Origin: Euryodendron excelsum
Lineage: Eukaryota; Streptophyta; Magnoliopsida; Ericales; Pentaphylacaceae
NCBI GenBank assembly: GCA_033060915.1
Contig: CM065390.1
Span: 21,030,501-21,094,500, forward strand
Reading direction: 5' to 3'
DNA: 64,000 bases
Part shown: piece by piece, positions 37,534 to 50,400 of the stretch
Layout: the number at the start of each line of letters is the position of its first letter
How positions within the stretch are numbered: position 1 is the stretch's first letter
The notes under the pieces: model-generated
Seen by the model: the letters and a program-made list of their open reading frames with translations, nothing else
Database searches by the model: none
Told to the model about the DNA's origin: nothing
Program-made: the position numbers and the translations under genes

Positions 37534-39400
37534 GACCTAAATTTCCCGAATAAGCTGATGGTGCACTGTAACTATGGAGAATCTATTCATGCTAGATTTT
37601 TTGCACTATAATCTTCTTCCCCAATAGAACAGGATCACAAAAACTCTTTCACTCTCTAAAATTCTGGGTGTCTTCCTCTAAAATCTTTAAACCTCTCTCT
37701 TTTTCCTTATCTTTTCCTTTCACTTTCTCTTTCCTCTTTCTCTCTTTCTTTCCTTCCCTTTCTTTTTGTATGCTCTTTTCCCTCTTCTCCTTATTCTTTT
37801 CTTGCTTTAAAATATGTTCCTATTTATACATCCACCAAACACTCCTATACACATACATACAGATTTTATAACATTTCTTTAAACCATTCCAAACCACAAG
37901 CTGCTGGGTTCCATTACTTCACCTTGTTCTTTGCTTGCATACCCCTCTTTATCCCTACGATCAATGATTGGCCAGAACTCTTAAGACCATAAATGGCTAT
38001 TAAACCAACACCAGCTCTTATACAAATCAACACCCACTGCTGCCATCACTCCAATTTACATGCACCAACCACACTCACTCATACATACAAACCTGTGCAT
38101 ACACAAACCACACCCAATATATATACACACTATAAGGATTTTTAGTATTAACTAATTTTGTGGATAAAAACATTTTATTTGTAATCTTATTTCAAGTTGT
38201 ATTTGGGTTAAAAAGTCTAAGATTCAAGTTCAAACTGTCAAAGTATAAGTTATCCAAATTACAGTACAACTCTTTGCTCAAGTGTTTGTTCAAACTCCAT
38301 AATATATAAATTTCATGTAACTTTTCGATAGCAATGTGAATATGTAGAGAAAATAGCTAGAAGAAGTTCGCTCGAGTTGACTTAAGTTCGTTGGAGCGAA
38401 GTGGTCAATGTCATCAAGAATAAAATTCTAGAGAGCATCGCTCGAAGTTCGCTTGAACGATATTAAGTTGGCTTGAGCGATGCGGCATAATTGTGTTCGA
38501 ATTGAAATACTCTTTCATCCAAGTAAGTCAAGTTTTGAGAACTCTTTAATCAGATCTTTTTAGTTAATCAAGAGGTAGTTTCAGCCTACGTTTTTTGTGA
38601 TCCTAGGAATGCAATAAGAGTCAAGAGAATTAATTGTTAGATAGATCTCTTGAATTGGAAAAAGTTACAGAGAAGCGAAACGTGAGATCAAGAGAGAAAC
38701 AAGAGAGAAGGTAAAAATCTTGATGATTATTTGAGCATATAGAGCTTCTTCACCATTAATTTTAAACTGAAGCAAATCAAATCGAGATCGTCTTGAGAGG
38801 ATTCTGAAGACAGAAAAGTCGTGGAGATTCAGTATTGAAGTCAAAGCGCGGAGAGCAGAAACTCAAGGAGTCGATCTAATAAGATTAGAACCGGAGTTCG
38901 AAAGAATTCGGACGATAGTTGTGGAGTTCAATTATCAAGGGTTGTAAATTGTACTTGTGTAAACTGCTTAATTTAGTACTTGACTTGCTGAACGTGATTT
39001 TTTTCTAAGTTGAATTTTCACGAAAAAATCTATCTCTTACACGTAGTAAATAAAGAGACCTAAATTTAAATTGAAATAGATCAAAGCACACACTAAAGGT
39101 TAGTAAATTCAAGAATCAAGAATCAAGAATTTTCACACACATACTCAAAAACTTATGGGTTCTCTTCCACGCCGAAGCCATGCACACAAGCCACAGATCT
39201 TACAACTAGTGACCCCGAAATCAGCTTCCACCTAACCGCACTAGTGCTCCCTCTCTCTCTCTTTCTTAATCCTTTATTTTATCTGTGATTATTCTCCACT
39301 CAATGTATACCCATGGGAAGACCCAGCAAGACCTCAACGCTGCCCACGAAGCTGAGGTCACCCAAATATTCACAGACCCACCGAACTCATTCTTACACAT
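37534..39400. other. Intergenic DNA, CT-rich then AT-rich
   Basis: CT-rich low-complexity DNA near 37670-37800, and a region near 38340-38480 with recurring GTTCGCTCGAG/GCTTGAGCGA phrases, which may be the remains of another LTR. No gene was recognised. Confidence 0.5.
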
Positions 39401-39408
39401 GCACTAGA

Positions 39409-39410
<2 letters not shown>

Positions 39411-39437
<27 letters not shown>
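39411..39437. repeat. (TA)n microsatellite
   Basis: Uninterrupted AT/TA run of about 27 bp. Confidence 0.9.
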
Positions 39438-39439
<2 letters not shown>

Positions 39440-40111
39440 TCTGTGTATAGAAGCCAAATAAATGAACCCATCGTGCACATGCATATGTGAACCAAAGCAA
39501 CGAACTAATTAGGTGAACTCTCATTCTACAGTTCCATATTGAACACCAGATATATACAAACACATCATCACACATATCGGTATATGCATCCAACAGCAAA
39601 GAAAAATAAAGGATTCCTTAACCCTACACGGTGATGCATGAATATATATGCTATTTATATACATAAATATATTCGTAGGAATCCATGGACATATAAGCAA
39701 CAAGAACAAAGGATGCACGGAGGAATTATTTCATCACCCTACGTAGTTTATCGCCGGAAATCTCGTTGGAGACTCACAGTCGCACACACCATGGTTTCCT
39801 CTGCAAACCGCGGACCCTTCTCTCTCTTGGGTTTCCTCCATGTTGTGGCTGCTTTTCCACAAACAACTCTCCAATAAAACAAAGAACTCACCCCCTCACT
39901 CCCTATACGCATGTACATAAATATGTACTAACAGTTAAAACCCTAATATATATATATAAATAAATTGTGTTTGTCTTTATATTTTGTTTCTTTTTTATGT
40001 GGCGCTCTAAATGTTCAAATACTTTTCAAATGTCACGTCACAGGACAATTTATTAGATAACTATTAAATTTATTATTTTATTAAACTTACTGTATTAGTT
40101 TTGTAATATAT

Positions 40112-40146
40112 ATATATATATAAGATAAGATAAGATAAGATAAGAT
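40112..40146. repeat. (ATAAG)n microsatellite
   Basis: Five to six copies of a 5 bp unit (GATAA) directly after a (TA)n run. Confidence 0.85.
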
Positions 40147-40189
40147 TAATTTTGTAATATAGATAAGATATAATATATATCATATTAAA

Positions 40190-40713
40190 TTGTTAGGCCT
40201 CTTTCTAAAATTAATATCTATAAAAAAAAAGTTATTATAATTAAATAAAATATATTATATATATATCAATATCTATTTACATTTTAGATATACGATAGGG
40301 CAATTAGTTAGATAAATATTGAATATATTATAAACCCAAAGAAGAAAAATAGAAAACTATTAGTTAGCTATAAATAGTCCTTTAATATTAGTTAGCTTAC
40401 ATGATAATATAATATGTTTGGATTAATACATATTATATATTAGATAACTACTGGCTTATCGAAAAAAAAAAAATTAGATAACTATTGAATATTATAGTGT
40501 TAGGTCTATATATATATAATATCAGATTGTTAAGACTTTTTCTGAACTTAATATTTAAAAATGTGATTATAATTAAATAAGATACCATATATGTCAATAT
40601 TTATTTATATTTTAAAGATACAAAATGATTGTATAATTAATTATTGTAATTTTAAAATAATTATTTATGATTTGAATAACTTACTCCCGTGCATTGCACA
40701 GGTTGATACCTAG
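40190..40713 (+). mobile_element. Helitron-like 3' end and AT-rich body
   Basis: The right end has a short hairpin (CCCGTGCATTGCACAGG at 40686-40702) followed after a few bases by CTAG at 40710-40713 and then T. A hairpin followed by CTRR, with insertion next to T, is the standard 3' end of Helitrons. The 5' TC end was not located, so the left coordinate is a guess. Two similar AT-rich blocks (from about 40190 and 40495) lie inside it. Confidence 0.45.
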
Positions 40714-42930
40714 TATTATATTATGTCTAGCAACTTACAATAATATTAAATTTTAAGCTTAAAATTACCAAGATTACCCAAGTCCTAATAAGAGAGACAT
40801 CGTGTAATTGTTAGCCCTATAATTCACTAGCCAAATCATACATGCGATTCAATTTAAATTATGTGTAATACTTCATGGGAAAAATAATTAAAAAATTTGG
40901 GGTTTTATAATAATTATAACTAATGACCTTTAGACATGTCAATTATACTGCATAATTTACAAAATTTTATAAAATATGAATAATGGATAATTTCTCAGGT
41001 TACCTAATAGCTAACCAAACCAATTTAATTAGTTATGTGATTTTTGGACCCATAATCAAATGAGTCTTTGTAAGTATCGAATCAACCCAACTCATAAAGA
41101 CACAGTTTCTTTGATTCATGGGTTATGCTCCTTTTGTACATTCCTATCTCAAAGTGACCATTTTGTCTGCGTTCTTTTTCTGTTTATTTATTGGAATACT
41201 ATAATTTTATTAACTAAGCTCACAATTTATTGGATTACTAAAATATGTATCTTAACTTTTCTAGTGTATGGAGCTTCATATTCTTCAAAGTATCAATAAA
41301 GAAGCACTATTTCATTAATTCATAGCATGTAATAGTGAAATAAGTTCATATATAAAACCTAAATTTGTTTTCGAAGTGTCTAACACTTTATCATATGTGA
41401 CTTGAAAGAACTTACATAGTTGCACAAAAATTTTTCTTTGGAGACGTTTGGAGACCAGCTGATAAAATTGGAACGAATTACTAAATCGAAGATAAAACAC
41501 AAATGAAGTGAATTTGTATATTTAGAGATAAAAGATCAAAACTTTCGCCTTCCATGCTCAAACAATTGGATTCCAATTCTCATATTTGAGAGTTATGATT
41601 TTGGTTTATCTTTTTTGTTTTTATTTTTTAAAATTCGTCAAAATCCTATTTGATAACCTAGTTCCAAAAACTACTTTTATCAATACTACATTTGATAAAC
41701 CGGTTCTACAACTTATTTTCGAAGAAATTTTTCTAAGAGCCCTGTAATTCTAGATATTAAGGAAAATGTATTCTTTAACTGTTTTTATAGACAAATGAAA
41801 ACAATGGTATTTTTCCTAATCTCATTTTTTTTAAAAACACGAAAAAAGACAAGTTTTTAATTTTTTATTTTTGAGAATACAAAAAATAAAAACAAAACTG
41901 AAATCAAAATCGACATTTTGACTTTTACCATGAAGTAAAGTTGCACCAATCCAAACACCCCTACTTCGACTCCGTTGTCAATTCTATATCACCAACACAT
42001 TCTTTTATCCGCCTTGTCAAATCAGTTTTGGTCCCATCAAACGACCATAACAATCTAGATCAAGACAATTCCCTTGCCCAAATTCACCCAACTTCCACAT
42101 TACCCCCAAATCCCTTACACACTTCTGCCCTAATCAATACGTACACGTATATATATAATTAATATACGTGGGGACATAGATATAGATTCAGCATATTCTC
42201 AAAGAATCTGCCCAACTCCAATGTCAGTATTTAGAATCTTTTAGAATTTTTATCTAATTACGAGATGTGAATTATTTAAATTCAACAAATAATATATTTT
42301 ATTTAAATTTATAATTTTATTTAATATTAAAAAAATTAATAAAATGAGAACATAAATTTAAATAGAATAATAACATTATTTGTTAAATTTAAGTGATTAA
42401 CACGTGATGTAATAAGATAAAATTTAGAAATTTTTGAATATTAAGAAGGTGTTTAAATGTAATTTATTTAATAGTTTATAACTTATATTTATGATTTTTT
42501 TTGAAATGTTTTTGAATAAATGACTTAAAAAAATAGGGTATATTTAATTACATTTTTTGAAAAAAATTATTTTTAAAAATAACTGATACATTATTTTTAA
42601 AAAATGTTGAGACTAATTTATTTAATAACTTATATTTTTTTAAAATTTATTTATGTAAAAGCTTAAAAAATAATTTATATTTAATTATATTTTTTTAAAA
42701 AAATTTTTTTAAAAAATAATATTTTAAAAATACCTTTGTACATTGTATAACAAGTACCAAACACTTTCATAACTTATGGCTTATATCAGCTGGACCGAAC
42801 TAATAAGGGAGTATATTCCAAGACAAGAGTGGCCTCTAAATTGAAGTCGGGGGCTTGTCCGGGCGATTCAAAACTCTCGCACAGACCCCAAATTTTAGCG
42901 GCGCTGGTAGTACTTACCCCTAAATTTAGC
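40714..42930. other. Intergenic region upstream of the SAGA-subunit gene
   Basis: AT-rich, with only short chance open frames. The last 150 bp becomes GC-richer ahead of the transcribed region. No promoter element was assigned with confidence. Confidence 0.5.
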
Positions 42931-42940
42931 GGACCCCCCC

Positions 42941-43125
42941 TCTCTCTCTCTCTATCTGTGAAGAATCTCTAGACGACAGCTTCGAAGCGAAAGAAAAAAA
43001 AAAAAAAAAAAACAAAGCCACCGTTTTGACTTGTACTTTCTTTTTCTCTCTCTTCGAACGAAGTCTCGTTTCTCACTCTCTTTTCTGTCTCTCGCTCTTC
43101 GATCCCGTAAGATCGATGAATGCCG
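42941..43125 (+). promoter_or_regulatory. Likely transcription start region and 5' UTR exon 1 of the SAGA-subunit gene
   Basis: A (TC)n run at 42941-42954 and an A19 tract at about 42994-43012 precede a CT-rich leader that ends at 43125 with a donor GTACGT. CT-rich leaders are common in broadly expressed plant genes. The start site itself is not visible. Confidence 0.5.
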
Positions 43126-44352
43126 GTACGTTTCGAGTCTCTTGAACTATGCAATGTTGTGTTAAATTCGAGTTTTGAAGTGGGTTGTGTTGAATTTCGG
43201 TGGATTCGACGATAAACCCTAAATTGTTTTTCTGGGTGGAGCTAGGGTTTGGGAATTCGTTGAACTTGTGTGATTGTTTGATTGTGTGTTTACTTCTCAA
43301 CGAAAGCTCATATTCGAATTTGGAATTTCCGGAAGTTTTGAATTATTTTTTTTAAATTTTTTTTAGCTGAATTGGAGTTTAATTTGTGTGATTTCGTGGA
43401 ATTTAATTGAATTTGTGTGTTTGGAGTGCTTTAACACTAACCGGAGCTTTCAATTTTCTAGTTTTTGTATCACTGCTGTGTTTCTATGATATATTGGCTA
43501 ATAATTGCTTTGCAATTGCTTTTACCGTCAGTTTTTCTAGTTATTGGGTCAATGGGTCTATGTTTACTTGCAACTTTCGGGATTGGAGTTTCCGAGTTAT
43601 AGACGTTGAACAACTTACTCAAGACTTGTTTCTACTTTTGGGTACTGTAGATTTTATTGATGGTCTTTTTTTTTTTTTGTTTAACTGGCAACCCTTTTTG
43701 AAATTTTTATTCCTCACCATACAATGTATGGCAGGTCACTGACAATTGTATGGAATTCCAGTGTTTTACATGCTTAAACACTCAATGAATTTTGCATTGT
43801 TGCATTGTTTTCATAAATTCGTACCCAATCTCGGATTATTGGTGTTGTAATTGTTTTCACTCTGTTGTACCTATCAGGGCTCAAAAACTATCAATTTTGT
43901 AGCACCTTAATTGATTACTAGAGGGTAGACACACGCAATGCGTGTGCAATTATCGATTATTATCGGAGATGATATTACTAGATATGATAGTTGGCATTGA
44001 ATCACCGTCATAGTGGATTGAATCACCAGATAAAAGATCATTCATATCAATATGTGCAAGTAAATCGAATAGACACAATTTGTAATTTGTAAATAATTGC
44101 AATTTAAAATTTATAAGTAACTGCAGCAATTATTAGAATAATTGCTGTTAACCCAGCTTCAAAGACACCAATGGGTTCTCCCTTTATATATTAGAATAGA
44201 TGTAAATTACTGATAGTCTGATACTGACAATAAGTTAGGGGAATTCATGATTTGAAACTGATTTTTTACTTGGGTACTGTTGATGTAAATATGTTGTGCT
44301 AGTACAAGTTCTGCTTTCGATTTGTACCTTGTTCTTATTTGGGCTATGACAG
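43126..44352 (+). other. 5' UTR intron of the SAGA-subunit gene
   Basis: GTACGT donor at 43126, ACAG acceptor ending 44352, 1,227 bp, ending 92 bases upstream of the ATG. The donor-adjacent half is T-rich. Introns in 5' UTRs frequently raise expression in plants. A Helitron-like end lies inside it at 43918. Confidence 0.65.
43918..44230 (-). mobile_element. Helitron-like 3' end on the minus strand
   Basis: On the minus strand a hairpin (GCACACGCATTGCGTGTGTC) is followed by TACCCT and then CTAG (43918-43921) next to a T. This is the mirror of the end at 40713. The other end is not defined. Confidence 0.4.
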
Positions 44353-44444
44353 GTCACCCTTCAAAACTAGTGGATTTAGACAGTGAAACAAGCTGTTGAG
44401 GGAAAACCTTTGTACACATTGATCTCTACTACTGGGTTTGAATA

Positions 44445-47400
44445 ATGGCTGGAAATGCGAGATTTGAGTTAACTTCAGATTGTGCAGAACCGGGGTTTGT
44501 GGGTAACTATCCAAGTGGAACAAGAGGAAATTACCCTGGTCCCAGTTTGGATAGGTCTGGAAGCTTCCGAGAGGGTGGTGAAAGTCGGATGTTTGGTTCT
44601 GGGGCTGGTACATCTTGGGTGAGTGGGACGATGATGGGAAATTTACCTCCCTTGTCACAATGTCTGATGCTAGAGCCTATTATAATTGGTGATCAAAAGT
44701 ATACGCGGTCAGGTGAATTAAGGAGAGTTCTGGGCTTTTCTGTTGGGAGTGCCTTGGAAGAAAATTCATTTGGAACTGCTCATTCTAAGCCTTCACCTAT
44801 GGTGGCTATGGAAGAACTAAAGCGTTACAAAGAAAGTATTCTAGATGCCAATAACAAGGCCAGGTATTTTGTTTTTGTCCCTGTTATGTATTTATGATGT
44901 ACAAACTTCATATTGAATTGGCGTTGATCTGCTATATGCTATTTATTCTATTGAGATCTTATAATTCCCTGTGTTAGTTAACATACTTCACTATCAGTTG
45001 TCTTATCTGTATTTGCCCTTGACAGAAAACAAGACATGCTTTTGTTGTTATTGGTGCTTTGGACACACAATGGATTTCCTGATATTGCTTGCTGAAGATT
45101 TGAAATTTTGTTCAGGAGTAGAGCAAAAAAGTTGGATGAACATTTGCATAAATTAAACAAGTATTTTGAAGCTGTGAACTCCAAGAGGCAGCAAAGGAAT
45201 GAGCTGTCAACAAATGAACGATCAGGTGGATTGAACTTGAAGATGGGGACCCAAATCCATCGAAACCCTCCAGATCTTGTAACTCAAAGAGTGGAGGATC
45301 GGGCTAAGAATGCTGTTCCTAATAAGCGTGTACGCACATCAGTGGCAGAAACAAAGGTTTGTAACTGATATAACATTGCATTGATACTGCAAGTTGCTTG
45401 TACCGTCTTTCATCTAACTTCAAAATTTCCATTGATGCATTCATAAATTATTCTTTTTCATGTTTTGTATTCCAACCTTTGTCCTTGGGCTATGGTTGAT
45501 ACTTTGATTATTTTTCCATGCAAGACACTTTAGTTGATAAAGATATTAAACAATGATTGTATGTTTCTCAGGGAAAAAAGAATAAATAAATTTGTGTATA
45601 CATTCATTTCAGTATGCAAGCTGAAAATGCATTTTGGAGATGCCATCATTATCACAAAGAGGGTAGCAAATAAAGTTATTTATAGAAAATGACAAGTGCA
45701 AGTTAGTTTTTTTTATAGAAATCCTTAAAATGCCTTTTCTTATGCAAGCATTGGAACAATGTTACCTGGAACGCGGATTGTTCCTGTACGCAGAATGAGA
45801 ATGAGAATGTGGTACGCTATATGCCTTGAAATATGGTATGATAGGGGTAGCCTTGTATACATACTATTAAAATTTAAGATACTTTTAGAGCAATTTTTTT
45901 TAACAATTAGACAACCAATAAAATACAGTCTATTTTTTAAAATTAATCATGTAAAAGCACATTTCTATAAGCTTTATGGCCATTTTTTTATATTTTGTCC
46001 TACCAAAACTTTACTCTCCTAAGATTTTCATTTGTTATATGTGATTTATTTTCCTCTTTACACAACTTATAGGCTATAAGCAAATACATAAGAAAAAGTT
46101 TTGGGATTGCTTTAGATCACTAAATTCACTGTATTGGAACGGAAGTGTACCATATTTCGGAGATTTTCATTAATTATCTATATTTTTTTCCCCTCTTTAT
46201 ATGAGCTATAAGAACATAAATAAGAAAAAGGTTTGGAATCACTTTAGATCGCTAAATTCACCATTTTGGAATGAAAGTGTACCATGTTTCGGAACCCCCG
46301 ATTTCTGGTAACAGTGGCTTGGAAAAGCTAATGAACTCATTGCTTTATATAAATAATGTAGCTAACTCACCTATATATGTAGAAGGTTAGAGTGTCTGAA
46401 TTCTTATCTCACATCCTAGTGCTCTTTTTTGCTCAATCTTATTGATCCGTATGCACCACAATTTTATTACTTTTTGAAGGTATCACTAAATTTTTGTACA
46501 AGTTGATTGTTGCAAGGTATTAGTTTGATCTTTCTCCTAATTATTATTTCAGGCTGAATGCCGGAGTAATGGGTTAACAAGGCAGCCTTTGGTCATGGCA
46601 AAAGATCGTGATATGCTTAAGGATGGTAGTCCCGTTTCTGATCTGGTTGAAGAAAAGATTCGCAGACTACCTGCTGGAGGGGAAGGATGGGACAAAAAAA
46701 TGAAAAGAAAACGTTCAGTAGGCGCAGCTTTCTCAAGACCTGTAGATAGTGATGGAGAATTGAAACGACCCATGCAACATAAGATTAGCAATGAATCTGT
46801 CTTGCAATCTTGTGATGTCCATGGTTTTAGGTAACATCTCTTATTATAAGACAATGTTGTGAGGTGTCATATTGCTGCTGGTGTAGGACTTTTTCCTCTT
46901 CACTCTCCAGTCTCCATTTAAGGTTTGATATTGATATTTGATTTGCCCGATAAATGGTGCTAATCTTTTTGAAAAGAATTTGGAAACTTATTGTAGAAAA
47001 CACATTATTTTCTTAATGCTTTGAAGAACATAAATATACCCTTTCCACATCAATTGCTTCAAGTTGTGCAAATGCTTTTTAGAAAATAAATAAGCCATTT
47101 CCAGGTCAATTGCTTCTAGTTGAATGAGAAATTTGAAATGTTTCTTTCAAAAACAGACACTGAACCATGCTTGGAAATTTGCCCAGTGCCTGGCCCAAAA
47201 TAAATGAATCATCAAATAGTTTGGATTGAGAGGCATCTAGCACAAAATGAACTCCAATTATTAAAATTGGTAATTTCATTTGTAGGGGACTAAAATTAAA
47301 ATTTTTTTGGTAAGTATGAATCAAAATTAAAAAATTGAAAGCGCTAGCTAGCTTAGTTGGTAAAGTCTCTTGGTATTGTTATTGTATTAGAGACTTGAGA

Positions 47401-50400
47401 TCAAATTCCCTTCACCCAAGTTAGAAGGGGTTATAGGTAGGGGGAGGGCTAACCCCTGTTGTGTAGCCCATCACTGTTGGACCAAAAAAATGTTAATCTT
47501 TCTATTATTAGGCATTATGCATGCCTAATTTTGTCATGTTCCTTTGTGTGGACTTGGCTGCATCCGGGATGAATTTCTAAGGGATAACTTTCATGATTAT
47601 TAATTATTTTTGTGTACATATTTTTTTGGACCTATTGTTTTACTTTTATTTTGGATCTATATTGTATTTACCCATGGTTATTTATGTTTTTAATTTTACA
47701 TTGCTCAGAAAATTGTAAATAGTTATTATATTCTTGAAACTTTACACCTTTCACAGATCAGGATCTACAAATGGTAGTAGTGGCACTAACAAGTTAGATA
47801 GCAGTTCTTCACTTGCTAGTTCTTTTGCTCGTGCAACGCCCAAGCATGAACAAGAAAAGGCTACTCTTACGAGGGATTTGACGGCTGGATTAAATAAGGA
47901 GAAACTTCTTGCAAAGGGAAACAATAAGTATGTTTTTTTTTTAATTTTAATTTTTATGAATTTAGACTTACGATGCTCAAAATCAGTGTCAGACTTGGTC
48001 CATAGCTGACTCATTTTAGTTAAAGTCAAGCTTCATTTGCTTTTTGGTTGCTTGGATGATGTGATAGCTTGTTGCAACTCCATTTTCTGATGGTTGATAC
48101 AAGCATATATCAATTTCTAGGTTAAATATCCGTGAGGACAACCACATCATCAGTCCTAGTCCAGTGACAAAAGGAAAGGCTTCCAGGGCACCACGAAGTG
48201 GCTCTGTAACAGCTCCAGACTCATCTCCTAATATTCCCCGTGTATCTGGAGCACCTGAGAGCTGGGAACAGCCTTCAAGTGTAGACAAAATCCACTCAAT
48301 TGGTGGGGCTAACAATCGCAAACGTGCTATGCCCTCAGGATCATCTTCGCCACCCATGGCTCAGTGGGTTGGTCAGAGACCACAAAAAATTTCTCGCACC
48401 AGGAGAGCTAATTTGGTGTCTCCAGTCTCAAACCATGAGGAAATGCAGATATCATCTGAAGGATCTCCTTCTGATTTCGGTACTAGAATAAATTCTAGTG
48501 GAACAAATGGTTCACTTTTCTTCAGGGGCATGGCTAATGGCACCCAGCAGTTTAAGGTGAAACTTGAAAATGTTTCATCTCCTGCCAGGTTTTCTGAAAC
48601 TGAAGCATCTGGTGCCGGTGAAAATAGATTGAAGGAGAGAGTTATGGGTAGTGGTGAAGTTGAGGAAAAAGCTGTTATTGCTGTTCAGAATGCTGGGCCT
48701 TCTGTATTTCTTACAAAGAAGAATAAATCACTTATAAAGGAAGAAATTAGCGATGGTGTGCGGAGACAAGGGCGGAGTGGAAGGGGCTCTTTAGTTTCTA
48801 CAGCTAGTATTTCACCAGAAAGGGAGAAGTTGGAGAATACAGCCACAACTAAGCCACTTCGAAGTACAAGGCCTGGTTCTGATAAGAATGGAAGGTGCTG
48901 AACCCTGCCCCCCTTTCCAAGATAATGGCATTAAAATCCCACTTTTACCTTTTCTTATGGTTTTCAATGTTGATAAAATATTTGTTAAGTTGTTGCAGTA
49001 AGACAGGCCGGCCTTTAAAAAAGTTGTTGGATCGTAAAGGCTTTTCTCGTCGTGGGCATATGCCAAATAGTGGTTCCCCAGATTTCTATGGTATTTTCAC
49101 AATGACCCACCAAATATGAGCGTATACATTGCTGTGGTTAGTTATTATCTGTTCCATTATTATTGGAAGTTTGTTGGCTTTTAATAGATTCATAGAGAGA
49201 GGTATGCACTTCATGACCTCTTGGGATTTGGGTAGTTGATGAAAAGTTTTCTGTTAAATTTGTTACATGAAGTTGATGCTTTCGTATTTCTCAATATATA
49301 GTTTCTATCATCTCCCCCTGCCCATCAGGTTTTTGTTTCTTTTAAATGCGTGACTATGACAGTGCCTTTGCACATGATATTCCAGGGGAATCAGATGATG
49401 ATCATGAAGAACTCTTGGCAGCTGCAAATTTAGCCCGTAATGCTAGTAGTATGTGCCTGACATCAACTTTGTTTTTCTATTTTTTGCAGAAGATTTTATT
49501 ATCACTCTTATAAGAGGATATTTTATTCTAGGATTTTGCTTGATTCTGCAGATCATGCTTGTTCTAGTCCATTCTGGAAGAAAATAGAACCAATTTTTGC
49601 TTCTGTTAGCTTACTGGACACATCCATCTTTTCACAACAGGTGGTAACCAGAATCTTCTGCAACAATAGCGGTGCTTTATTTATTTATTTCTTTGTTATG
49701 TGTGTTAAGTGGCTGTTCTGACTTTACATTTTTATATCCTTCTATTTTGTACAAGGTAAAATCTGCAGAGGGACATTTTGGTATTTCCTACAGGCAGATA
49801 TGTGCATATTTTGCGGTGTTGTTAGTTAATTTAGCCATTGAGGAGACATGTTCTCCTATCTTGCCAGAGAATTCTTTGAATTGTATAGAATTTAACCAGC
49901 GCTGTAGGTCATTTCAACCGATTTTGATCTCTTCTTCTCATTACAAGACAAAAAGATAAAATGGAAGAGGATTAATCATTATACTTTATGGGAAAAATTG
50001 CAAAGGATTCACTTATCCTAGGGATGCATTGATGTAAAGCTTATTTCCAATGCCATAGGGAGCAAATGCCTTCTAAATCTCCATCAAGTGATTTTCATTG
50101 AATGTGACAACGCTATAAAGGATCCCGAGTTTTTGTTGTTTTACATGGAGTCTTATTTGTTGTTTCTATATTGCTTTTCTGCCTCATTGAATTTATTTCT
50201 ATGTCTTAAGACTTACTCTTAGGCGTTTGTTTTTGTATCTTCTTTCTGCCTCAATTATTTTTTTTTTCTGATTCAAAAGAAAATTCATGATTCTTTGTCT
50301 CAAAACTTACTCTTAGGCTTTTTGTTTTTGTATCATCTTTTTGCCTCAATTGATTTGTTTCTGGTTCAAAAGAAATTCATGTTTCTACATCTCAAGACTT

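Larger units (their letters stand above)
43116..44399 (+). other. Upstream ORF spanning the 5' UTR intron
   Basis: In the spliced leader an ATG at 43116 opens an 18-codon frame. It runs through the 43125/44353 splice junction (MNAG then HPSKLVDLDSETSC) and stops with TGA at 44397-44399, 45 bases before the main ATG at 44445. A second ATG at 43120, in another frame, gives a 7-codon uORF ending TAG. Such uORFs often lower translation of the main frame. They exist only if transcription starts upstream of 43116, which the leader structure suggests. Confidence 0.5.

Noticed and set aside
46549..46854. 101-residue minus-strand frame
   Set aside because: Exact shadow of coding exon 3 of the SAGA-subunit gene.
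47341..47420. tRNA gene
   Set aside because: A and B boxes are present but acceptor and anticodon stems do not pair; a SINE head explains it.
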